A DNA stretch of 7,411 nt from Euryarchaeota archaeon UBA220. Its GTDB lineage: Archaea > Thermoplasmatota > Poseidoniia > Poseidoniales > Thalassarchaeaceae. Where the stretch lies: contig DAON01000010.1 of NCBI GenBank assembly GCA_002501885.1, positions 530 to 7,940 of the forward strand, given 5' to 3'. Below are positions 1 through 6,376 of the stretch, one piece after another (the first letter of the stretch is position 1; each line of letters begins with the position of its first letter). The position numbers and the translations under genes are program-made. A model generated the notes under the pieces. It searched no databases. It had not been told where the DNA came from and saw only the letters and a list, made by a program, of their open reading frames with translations.

Positions 1-870
1 ATTATATTCGCCGCATTCTTGGAACAAGGTACCAAAGTTCTGGCGCCCGGGCCTCATTACCCTCCTTACATGGCGTACCCGCAGATGTATGGCGCTACAA
101 CCGTAGAATACCGCCTCGACCCTCATGATAACTGGAGAATTGACTTCGAAGATATTGCTTCAAAGATGGATGAAAATGTCCGACTCCTAGTTCTCATAAA
201 TCCAAATAATCCGACTGGCAATGTTGCTACACCCGCTGAAATAGATTCATTGCTCGCAATAGCAAAAGAATATCCACAATGTACAATCATCTCCGATGAG
301 ATCTATGATGGATTAGATTTCACTGGACATATGAGCTCTACTGCATCCCACTCCAATTCCGTTCCGGTGATTACGCTGAATGGTGTTTCAAAGGTATACT
401 TCGCTCCAGGATGGCGTATTGGCTACATGGCATGGCATGACCCCGAGAACCGCCTAGAATTGGTCAGAGATGGTGTCGAGAGACTACTTCGAAGCAGACT
501 GTGCGCATCCACTCCTGCTCAGCACGGCTATTTGGCCGGACTGCTTGATGAGCATGGCTGGCTAGAAGGACATCGCTCACTTGTCAAGGAAAGACTCGAT
601 TATTGCATCAAGAGGATCGGCGAAATTGATGGCCTTGAATGCGAAGTCCCGGGAGGTGCATTCTACATGTTCGTTAGAATCACAGACCAGAGAGTCGCTT
701 CGGATAAGCAGTGGGTACTCGACTTACTTCACAGGCATCATGTGCTGGTAGTCCACGGTTCGGGATTCTCTCCAGAATATGGTTCAGGGCACTTCAGGAT
801 GGTTTGCTTACCTCCAATTGAGATACTCTCGGAGGCATTCGACAGAATTGAGCAGTTTCTGGGTGACTGA
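1..870 (+). CDS. AlaA-like alanine/aspartate aminotransferase, 5'-truncated by window edge
   Basis: This is a fold-type I PLP aminotransferase (class I/II), most like the AlaA branch that moves amino groups between alanine or a similar amino acid and 2-oxoglutarate in the cytoplasm. The frame is open from base 1 with no credible start, so about 110 N-terminal residues lie outside the window; 289 codons are visible against roughly 400 for the family. Landmarks are NPNNPTG at 199-219, the SDEIY motif with the PLP-pyridine Asp at 295-297 and Tyr at 304-306, the SKVYFAPGWRIGY block with the Schiff-base Lys at 391-393, a RLCASTPAQH stretch typical of AlaA-like enzymes, and the substrate-carboxylate Arg at 796-798. 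All catalytic residues in view are intact. The TTG at 19 is not a real start. Substrate choice cannot be settled from sequence alone; another amino acid:2-oxoglutarate transaminase is possible. Confidence 0.9.
   Translation: MIFAAFLEQGTKVLAPGPHYPPYMAYPQMYGATTVEYRLDPHDNWRIDFEDIASKMDENVRLLVLINPNNPTGNVATPAEIDSLLAIAKEYPQCTIISDEIYDGLDFTGHMSSTASHSNSVPVITLNGVSKVYFAPGWRIGYMAWHDPENRLELVRDGVERLLRSRLCASTPAQHGYLAGLLDEHGWLEGHRSLVKERLDYCIKRIGEIDGLECEVPGGAFYMFVRITDQRVASDKQWVLDLLHRHHVLVVHGSGFSPEYGSGHFRMVCLPPIEILSEAFDRIEQFLGD
861..866 (+). promoter_or_regulatory. Ribosome binding site for the 874 gene, inside the aminotransferase
   Basis: The bases GGGTGA match the archaeal Shine-Dalgarno core GGTGA and sit seven bases before the ATG at 874. 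They overlap the last codons of the aminotransferase, which points to translational coupling of the two genes and supports the chosen start. Confidence 0.7.
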
Positions 871-873
871 TTC

Positions 874-1974
874 ATGGGGCTGTTCAATTCTCTAAGGAAG
901 ATACTACCAAGGAGAACCCAAAGTGATCCTAAATTGAGATGGGAGTTTCTCTCCGATGGAACATGTGTGGACAATCTGAGAGAACACGAGTCTGCATGGC
1001 GAGTAGGGGTTGCTAGATTCGAATCATTACTACAAGGTTTGGAGAAGAGAACAGAAAATAGTCTGGGCAGACGACTCGCGCATGCCGCACTTGAACACGA
1101 CGAACGAATCATGAGAATGGGCACTCTGTCCAAACCATCCGGGCGAGTTCCAGGAGCATGGTCGGACTACATCTCAGATTGGGGGTCAAGAGGCTTGGGC
1201 AGATTTCGATTACTCGACGACGAGCAGGACATCAGAATACTAGCTGAAGCACCAGCTTCTGGCCAGATTTGTGCAGGATCTCTGGCAGCAGCCTGGGAAT
1301 GTGCTACATCAAGGAGACATCGCTTCACTTGGTCTGACAACTCTGGCGATGGATTGGTTGTATCTTTGACTGAGCAACATTCAGATGTCCCTAGTCCCAA
1401 GGCACTGAAAGCTCCGTGGAAAGAATCTACTACGATTGAGAAATATCCCTACGAGGATCAAGATCAATGGGCCAACTTTCACGCCGAAGAGATAGGAACT
1501 TGGTCGATTATGGGTGAGCGCAAGATGATGATACATCTTGATTTGATTTTACGATTCGAGGAGTATTGTATCCCTTATGTCAAAGATAACAAATTCCCTA
1601 GGTCTGATGACTATACTTGGTCGGGCTTGGAAAACAAACGTTCACCTTGGCTTGGATCTCTTGCAGACTCAGTTAGAGAAAGCTTCGTTTCAGAGGGTCA
1701 CCATGTACTAGTTCGCGAACATTCGGACTGGATTTCTATAGCACGCCGACACCTTTCCTTACATGGTTTGGGAGGGGTAATAGAATCCGAACAAATAGAT
1801 GCTCACGGAGGAGTCCGACTAACTTTCTCTGGATTGTTCCATCCTGCTATCGTAAGTGGGACATTACTGGGCTGTTGGGAACGAGCATATGGCAGAAATG
1901 GAAAGGCAAATTTCTCACTTATCGCTGCTAAATCAACTTTAGAATTACGCTCTTCAAGAGCCATTGCCGATTGA
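874..1974 (+). CDS. Unrecognised 366-residue protein with a divergent internal duplication
   Basis: I do not recognise a family. The protein is soluble in appearance: no signal peptide, no membrane segment, Trp-rich (about 14 Trp), mixed charge, with a basic N-terminus (first 20 residues). Two halves seem related. Residues 96-165 and 286-359 share the order W, then GLG (107-109 and 298-300), then an xSGxL/SG(S/T)L element, then WExA followed by an Arg two or three residues on (141-147 and 335-341), then an F.x.S and a hydrophobic strand. GLG to WE is 34 versus 35 residues. A linker at about 168-215 is rich in acidic and Trp residues. The start is fixed: the preceding in-frame codons run into the TGA of the aminotransferase at 868-870, and a GGTGA lies seven bases upstream. 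Tight spacing to the aminotransferase implies co-translation, but gives no function. A two-domain small-molecule-binding or regulatory protein is one guess, not more. Confidence 0.85.
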   Translation: MGLFNSLRKILPRRTQSDPKLRWEFLSDGTCVDNLREHESAWRVGVARFESLLQGLEKRTENSLGRRLAHAALEHDERIMRMGTLSKPSGRVPGAWSDYISDWGSRGLGRFRLLDDEQDIRILAEAPASGQICAGSLAAAWECATSRRHRFTWSDNSGDGLVVSLTEQHSDVPSPKALKAPWKESTTIEKYPYEDQDQWANFHAEEIGTWSIMGERKMMIHLDLILRFEEYCIPYVKDNKFPRSDDYTWSGLENKRSPWLGSLADSVRESFVSEGHHVLVREHSDWISIARRHLSLHGLGGVIESEQIDAHGGVRLTFSGLFHPAIVSGTLLGCWERAYGRNGKANFSLIAAKSTLELRSSRAIAD

Positions 1975-2000
1975 GGTACCAGGCCCACCACCCGTCAAAC

Positions 2001-2008
2001 ATTATATC
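2001..2008 (+). promoter_or_regulatory. TATA-like element, possible promoter of the surface-protein gene
   Basis: ATTATATC is the only AT-rich octamer in an otherwise GC-rich 82-base gap and resembles the archaeal TATA box. If it acts as one, transcription would begin about 25 bases on, near 2027-2032, which is where the GC hairpin starts. No clear BRE (purine-rich element) precedes it, so this is a modest call. The gap 1975-2056 shows no other gene. Confidence 0.4.
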
Positions 2009-2028
2009 CGGGCCCAATGTCAAACGAA

Positions 2029-2045
2029 CGGCCCCACAGGGGCCG
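2029..2045 (+). other. Perfect 7-bp GC hairpin in the leader of the surface-protein gene
   Basis: CGGCCCC pairs exactly with GGGGCCG across an ACA loop. It ends directly at the GGGTGA ribosome binding site, sharing one G with it. No T-run follows, so it does not look like an intrinsic terminator for the preceding gene. It could be a 5' leader structure that affects translation or mRNA stability; this role is inferred from position only. Confidence 0.6.
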
Positions 2046-2050
2046 GGTGA
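2045..2050 (+). promoter_or_regulatory. Ribosome binding site of the surface-protein gene
   Basis: GGGTGA lies six bases before the ATG at 2057. Its TGA (2048-2050) is in frame with the gene and so rules out any start further upstream. The same hexamer precedes the 874 gene, so it is the local consensus. Confidence 0.7.
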
Positions 2051-2056
2051 GTTTCA

Positions 2057-5000
2057 ATGGCTCTGAATCACAACCAATATGCAGTTCTTGCAATCACAGT
2101 CACACTCTGTTTGGCGGGCTTCTATACCATTATCGACGCAGGTCTTTCGACCACCAATTCAGGAGGTTTCGAAGAGGCATCTGAAGACATAGAATCGTCT
2201 GATGACGAGATCCATAGAGAAGGTCAGGACTTCGATGGCGATGGTTTGCCCGACCGGATGGAGCAGACACTCTATGGCACAGAGTGGGATAATTCAGACA
2301 CAGATGGAGACGGCCTAGATGATGGCTGGGAGATTGCCAATGGACTCGATCCCTTGGACAACGGAGAACCCGTTAACAGTGAAATCCCATTCGAAGAGCC
2401 AGACAATGAGGAAGAAACAGGAGAGCAAAATGAAACCTTCCCCAATCCAGACAACGGCCCCTTCGGAGACCCTGACAGGGATGGTCTGACAAATACTGAG
2501 GAGATGCTTCTAGGCACAAATCCAAATTTGCGTGATACCGATGGAGACGGACTCAATGACCGCTGGGAATCTGAGTACACATTCGTAGTCGAGACTCCTT
2601 CAGGAGATGTCACACTACTCAATCCTCTGGACGGAAACTGGGACTGCTACCTACTGACTAATGAGGTTAAGGCAGAGATTGAGAACGATATCGGCTCTAC
2701 AGAGTGGGAAGAGTTGGGTGGCCAATTCGGACATTCTTGCGATGCCGTTCTAGACCTCGAGCAACCACAACCAGACAGCTTGAGAAATTATGTCGAAGAG
2801 AGATACGATACCAACCCACTTGAGGAGGACAGTGACGGCGATTTAATTGCTGACCGATACGAAATAGCCTTCGGAGTTATCGAATTAGGCGTACACTGTG
2901 GCGTACCTGTCTTCGGTACGATTTCACTCTCTGCACCATACACAGAACTGATGAGCGGACATGGCGATAGGACTTGGTTCGAGCAGGACATGGATAATGA
3001 TGGCCGTTTGAATGGACCTGGGGATTGGGATACTGATGGTGACGGAATGCCTGACGGTTTCGAATACTGCTACGCTACAGATTCAGATGGCGCCCGATTC
3101 CTTAATCCAGCCAATGCTACTGATGCTTACGGAGACACTGATGAGGACGGTTTGAACAATGTCGAGGAGTACGAGGTCGCCTATACTTGGGGCCCTGAGA
3201 ACTTCACCAACCCAATGAATGCCGACACCGATAACGACGGTATGCCTGATGGCTGGGAGCACATGAGCGGAATTCATCCTAATGATGGTAGTAATGCCGA
3301 CGAAGATCCAGATTTCGACGGCTATGATGCCGATGGAGATGGAGGTGTACGCTATTCAGAGTTGGTTGGGATTACAACAGTCCACGCTATATCTGTTGAA
3401 ATCGGCGACTATGTTCAAGTCAACAATACCGTACTATGGGTCAGGACAGTCCAGAATAGCCAGTATGTGAATATCCCTATCAAGACCCAGACTGCAGGAT
3501 GGATTTATGCCATTAATGTCGAAATCGGCGATGAGGTAACTAGCCGACTTCAGGACTTGGCTGTGGTTGTTGAGGAGCATGAGCGATTCACCAATCTAGA
3601 TGAGTACAATGCAAGAGATCGTGACTCTGATGGATTTGCTGATGGAAGATCAACCGATCCCCTAGTAGCCGATACCGATGGCGATGGACTAATCGATGGC
3701 ATCGAAGTTATTGGATGGACAATCAGGATTGTCGATCAGGGCGTCAGGGATGTTATTGTCAGAAGTGACCCGGGTGCTTATGACACAGACAGAGATGGAC
3801 TATCGGATGCTGCTGAATATTATGTGTATTTCACTAATGCAACCGATAGTGATACCGATAGTGACGGCTTGGAGGATTTCACAGAGGTTATCGATGGCTT
3901 CTATTGGAATGGCTCAACCTACTTCACAAACGCTTCTTCGCATGATACCGACCTCGACGGATTAGCAGACGGAGAAGAGGTCATCGATGGATTGGACCAA
4001 TACATCACACATGCAAACGATGCAGATAGCGACGATGACGGACTCTTCGATGGAAGTGAGGTACTGAACATCCCGAGGCCTTGGCAAGGTGCTACTAACC
4101 CACTCAACAATGATACAGATGAGGATGGGCAACCAGATGGTTGGGAGATGCAAGTATTCTCAGTACAACATAACACCAAGAGCCACAGTCTTTGGATTTC
4201 AGTAACCAATTGGCTCCCTCCTGGCTGTGAATCTATGATTGAGTGTGGCCTAGGACCTGGTGGATGGGTTTGGTCCAGCTATCTAGGCGGATTCTCGACT
4301 TCCGGAGACAGAGATGGCGATGGCCAAATGGACCCCAAGTACTTCTTGCACGAAATGAATCTCTCAGGATTTACTATTCCTGCAACTGGGCGCTGGGCTC
4401 TTGACCCTGCGTGGGGCTCTTTACCTGACTCATTATTCGATATCGACAATGACACTTTGATGAATTCTCTCGAGGCCCCTGATCGATGGGATACAAACCC
4501 GGTGGATGATGATACAGACGGAGACAAACTACCCGATGGATGGGAGGTTGAATATTCCGAATTGGCCCTGAGTTTGGGGCTGGTGGACAATAACACCCTA
4601 GGCGCAGTTGGCGCGAGAGGGCCCATGGATCCGAAGATGATAGACTCCGATGTCGACGGAATAGATGATGGCCAGGAAGACTTCGATGATGATGGCCTCA
4701 ATCGCACCAATCTATTGTATCGATACTGTCCTGGATGGAACGACCCTCAGCAGTCGGAGTGCCACATTGACCCTACTACCGAGGTTGGAAACAGTTTCTA
4801 TGATGATTTGGAGAATTATACCAATTTCGAAGAGTTCCAGAATGGTACAAATCCGGTCAACCCAGACTCAGACGGAGATCAATGGTTAGACGGCTCGGAG
4901 GTCTATCACCAAGATCAGGATGATGATGGAATGTGGGCGGGCTGGGAGTATTACTTCGGCTTCGATCCGTTCGATCCTGCCGATGCGAACATCGACTCAG

Positions 5001-5104
5001 ACGGTGATGGCTACATCAACAAGTGTGAGAACAAATGGAACTCAAATCCGAAGGACCCGACAAGTTTCCCAAGCCAAGGCGAGCTTTGTAGCGAATTTGA
5101 GTGA
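2057..5104 (+). CDS. Membrane-anchored extracellular protein with ~25 calcium-binding DxDxDG repeats and a lipoyl-like domain
   Basis: A 1015-residue, very acidic protein. Residues 8-27 form one hydrophobic segment (signal anchor or signal peptide); the n-region has no Lys or Arg, and Cys18 is not in a good lipobox. The rest should lie outside the cell. About 25 repeats of the thrombospondin type 3 / EF-hand-like form DxDxDGxxDxxE run from residue 58 to 991, for example at 81-92, 160-171, 325-336, 390-401, 539-550, 630-641, 819-830 and 980-991; these bind calcium in known families. Residues 439-507 read like a biotinyl/lipoyl barrel-sandwich domain without a modifiable Lys. Non-repeat blocks lie at about 172-257, 271-310, 699-750 and 831-860. 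Ten Cys follow the membrane segment, several as close pairs (724/730, 891/902, 990/1011), and there are about 14 N-glycosylation sequons. There is no C-terminal anchor. Likely a calcium-stiffened surface or adhesion protein; ligand unknown. Confidence 0.9.
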   Translation: MALNHNQYAVLAITVTLCLAGFYTIIDAGLSTTNSGGFEEASEDIESSDDEIHREGQDFDGDGLPDRMEQTLYGTEWDNSDTDGDGLDDGWEIANGLDPLDNGEPVNSEIPFEEPDNEEETGEQNETFPNPDNGPFGDPDRDGLTNTEEMLLGTNPNLRDTDGDGLNDRWESEYTFVVETPSGDVTLLNPLDGNWDCYLLTNEVKAEIENDIGSTEWEELGGQFGHSCDAVLDLEQPQPDSLRNYVEERYDTNPLEEDSDGDLIADRYEIAFGVIELGVHCGVPVFGTISLSAPYTELMSGHGDRTWFEQDMDNDGRLNGPGDWDTDGDGMPDGFEYCYATDSDGARFLNPANATDAYGDTDEDGLNNVEEYEVAYTWGPENFTNPMNADTDNDGMPDGWEHMSGIHPNDGSNADEDPDFDGYDADGDGGVRYSELVGITTVHAISVEIGDYVQVNNTVLWVRTVQNSQYVNIPIKTQTAGWIYAINVEIGDEVTSRLQDLAVVVEEHERFTNLDEYNARDRDSDGFADGRSTDPLVADTDGDGLIDGIEVIGWTIRIVDQGVRDVIVRSDPGAYDTDRDGLSDAAEYYVYFTNATDSDTDSDGLEDFTEVIDGFYWNGSTYFTNASSHDTDLDGLADGEEVIDGLDQYITHANDADSDDDGLFDGSEVLNIPRPWQGATNPLNNDTDEDGQPDGWEMQVFSVQHNTKSHSLWISVTNWLPPGCESMIECGLGPGGWVWSSYLGGFSTSGDRDGDGQMDPKYFLHEMNLSGFTIPATGRWALDPAWGSLPDSLFDIDNDTLMNSLEAPDRWDTNPVDDDTDGDKLPDGWEVEYSELALSLGLVDNNTLGAVGARGPMDPKMIDSDVDGIDDGQEDFDDDGLNRTNLLYRYCPGWNDPQQSECHIDPTTEVGNSFYDDLENYTNFEEFQNGTNPVNPDSDGDQWLDGSEVYHQDQDDDGMWAGWEYYFGFDPFDPADANIDSDGDGYINKCENKWNSNPKDPTSFPSQGELCSEFE
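2228..5029 (+). repeat. Array of ~25 DxDxDG calcium-loop repeats within the surface protein
   Basis: Repeats start at residues 58, 81, 138, 160, 258, 311, 325, 360, 390, 424, 521, 539, 576, 599, 630, 657, 686, 751, 795, 819, 863, 875, 937, 953 and 980. Spacing varies from 12 to about 100 residues, with the long gaps filled by other domains. Most end in DG(W/x)E, and several are followed by a T-N-P turn (for example 155-156, 252-253, 384-385, 680-682, 813-815, 931-933), as in many bacterial and archaeal calcium-repeat proteins. At the DNA level the array appears as recurring GAT/GAC-GGx runs. Confidence 0.9.
3371..3577 (+). other. Lysine-less biotinyl/lipoyl-like (barrel-sandwich hybrid) domain inside the surface protein
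   Basis: Residues 439-507 hold two copies of the hammerhead half-motif. Residues 442-464 and 483-505 agree at 10 of 23 positions, including an identical VEIGDxV core (447-453 and 488-494). Between them an IPIKTQTAG turn matches the xVPAPxAG turn that joins the halves of lipoyl and biotinyl domains. The residue that should carry the cofactor (around 468-470) reads Ser-Gln-Tyr, so no lipoylation or biotinylation is expected. Related lysine-free hammerheads occur in membrane-fusion proteins. The bases GTYGAAATCGGCGA recur at 3395-3408 and 3518-3531 with one mismatch. Confidence 0.6.
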
Positions 5105-5131
5105 CCCCGCTAAACTCCTATCTCGATACTC

Positions 5132-5136
5132 GAGGT
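5132..5136 (+). promoter_or_regulatory. Ribosome binding site of archease
   Basis: GAGGT lies four bases before the ATG at 5141. An imperfectly placed 5-bp inverted repeat (CTCGA 5122-5126, TCGAG 5130-5134) overlaps it and could partly mask it. An in-frame TAA at 5111-5113 limits how far upstream the gene could start. Confidence 0.5.
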
Positions 5137-5140
5137 TACT

Positions 5141-5611
5141 ATGTCTAGGTGGATACTGCCCACTACTGCTGACATAGGTCTGCGCGCTTTCAGCAGCGAC
5201 CCTGAGGGGGCGTTGAGGGAAGCTGCTCTGGGCATGCAGGAGATTCAGATAGCAACCGGGACATCCAACTCCGAACTCCTTAGAAATGAAACAAATTGGA
5301 CAATTGAGACTCCAACAGAAGATTTTGACAGAATACTAGTCAGGTGGCTAGAAGAGGTCCTGTATAGAGGTCAGGCAGAAGGCGAATGGCTGAATGACGC
5401 ATCAATTGAGATTCTCGATGGAAGAATTCAGGCTTCGGTCATAACAGTCGACTCTGAACTCGTCAAGCGTGAACTGGAAATCAAAGCAGTAACCATGCAT
5501 GAAATCGCTCTAGTCGAGATTAGAGAAGGACAAATTATCCCTGGAATCGAGCCGGATATCCCTTCTTTCGAGGGACCGGGGTGGATGGCACAAGTCGTAT
5601 TCGACATCTAG
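5141..5611 (+). CDS. Archease, activator of the RtcB tRNA-splicing/RNA-repair ligase
   Basis: Archease is a small cytoplasmic protein that helps the RtcB ligase to be guanylylated and to turn over, in tRNA splicing and RNA repair. The family signature is clear: TADIGLRAF at 9-17 with the metal-site Asp11, an AxLGM helix, the DxxxLVRWLEEVLY helix around 63-75, EIKAVTMH at 113-120 with Lys115 and His120, and the C-terminal VVFDI with Asp155 as second-to-last residue. Two departures stand out. The usual Asp-His before TADI is Pro7-Thr8, and about 12 extra residues (132-145) lie before the last strand, making 156 residues against 130-145 for most members. The start agrees with the family N-terminus. 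It follows the surface-protein gene by 36 bases, and no RtcB gene is in the window. Confidence 0.9.
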   Translation: MSRWILPTTADIGLRAFSSDPEGALREAALGMQEIQIATGTSNSELLRNETNWTIETPTEDFDRILVRWLEEVLYRGQAEGEWLNDASIEILDGRIQASVITVDSELVKRELEIKAVTMHEIALVEIREGQIIPGIEPDIPSFEGPGWMAQVVFDI

Positions 5612-6336
5612 CCCAGTGCCTGATACATGTAGAAAATTCCACTGAGGACAATCCCCGTCATGACTCCTCGGTGAATCCATTCTGACTCTAGACTGACCAA
5701 CCAAGCCTTACCCACACGTACTCCAATAAGTGCAGAGATAACTAATACAATCGTCAAAGACGCATGCTGTGATATCTCATCGAATCTGAACAACAGATAT
5801 ACCGGAACTCTGGAGAGATCTACGCATAGGGCAAGTACACTTGCAGTAGCCGCATATGCCATCTTATCCGGCAATCTGCGAGTAAGAAACATCGCCCTTA
5901 GGGCACCCTGATGGCCCGTCAATCCTCCCATGAATCCAGAACCAAATCCTCCCAGACTGTCGTTAGCCTCGGGAATCCTGTACCCAGTCCATTTCTCACT
6001 CATTGAAAGCAGAGGGAGAGAAATCAGGAATGCCCCAATGAGGGCAAGAAGAGGCTTTTGTGGAACTTCGTTTTGTAATCCTGCGCCTAGAATGGCCCCG
6101 ATAACTAACCATATCCCGTATCTTCTAAAAGCCCCAAAGTCGACACTATCTTTCAGAGCCGCAAATTTACCAGCATTGTGTGCCCCATGTACCACTGCGA
6201 CGACAGCCACTGCCTCGTGAGGCCCCATCAGCAGTAGCACCAATGGCGTGAGAATAGTTGAGAGTCCAAATCCTGCTGGGACAGTCAATGCTGCAGCTAG
6301 GAAAGAGCCGATTGCGACAAGTAACAACTGTTCCAT
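5608..6336 (-). CDS. TauE/SafE-family membrane transporter (DUF81 type)
   Basis: A 242-residue integral membrane protein of the TauE/SafE family, whose studied members export sulfite, sulfoacetate or related organic anions, though most substrates are unknown. Seven to nine hydrophobic segments are visible, roughly at 3-20, 24-38, 41-52, 73-87, 94-110, 129-141, 158-182, 192-207 and 224-240. The two family half-repeats show as GFGLSTILTPL at 22-32 and GFMGGLTGHQGALRAMFL at 134-151. I chose the ATG at 6336: a GGAAG site lies four bases upstream, and the protein then begins directly with the first membrane segment. A TTG at 6366 would add ten unlikely residues. It follows GMP reductase on the same strand with 40 bases between, so co-transcription is likely. 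Its stop codon overlaps that of the convergent archease gene. Substrate and direction cannot be read from sequence. Confidence 0.88.
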   Translation of the reverse strand: MEQLLLVAIGSFLAAALTVPAGFGLSTILTPLVLLLMGPHEAVAVVAVVHGAHNAGKFAALKDSVDFGAFRRYGIWLVIGAILGAGLQNEVPQKPLLALIGAFLISLPLLSMSEKWTGYRIPEANDSLGGFGSGFMGGLTGHQGALRAMFLTRRLPDKMAYAATASVLALCVDLSRVPVYLLFRFDEISQHASLTIVLVISALIGVRVGKAWLVSLESEWIHRGVMTGIVLSGIFYMYQALG

Positions 6337-6340
6337 AGAA

Positions 6341-6345
6341 CTTCC
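6341..6345 (-). promoter_or_regulatory. Ribosome binding site deciding the transporter start
   Basis: On the minus strand GGAAG stands four bases before the ATG at 6336. It favours this ATG over the TTG at 6366, which has no comparable site. Confidence 0.5.
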
Positions 6346-6376
6346 AGATAGAGAAGCACTATGCAATTTACTGTTC

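Noticed and set aside
738..1133. Minus-strand open frame of 131 codons
   Set aside because: It lies opposite the aminotransferase end and the start of the unknown gene, has low-complexity Ser/Arg-rich composition and no ribosome binding site. It is a shadow of the plus-strand genes.
2029..2045. Intrinsic terminator of the 874-1974 gene
   Set aside because: The stem is GC-perfect but no T-run follows it, and it abuts the next gene's ribosome binding site, so a leader structure is the better reading.
2057..2140. Lipoprotein signal peptide using Cys18
   Set aside because: The residues before the Cys are V-T-L with Leu at -1, where a lipobox needs Gly, Ala or Ser. The Cys also lies in the middle of the hydrophobic stretch.
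3919..4710. Ser/Pro-rich minus-strand frames opposite the calcium repeats
   Set aside because: Runs such as SPSPSVS are what the reverse complement of GAT-GGx repeat codons gives. They carry no domain or start signal.
2228..5029. Dockerin/cohesin system
   Set aside because: DxDxDG loops also occur in dockerins, but the paired 22-residue duplicated helix-loop pattern and a cohesin partner are missing. The thrombospondin type 3-like form with DGWE fits better.
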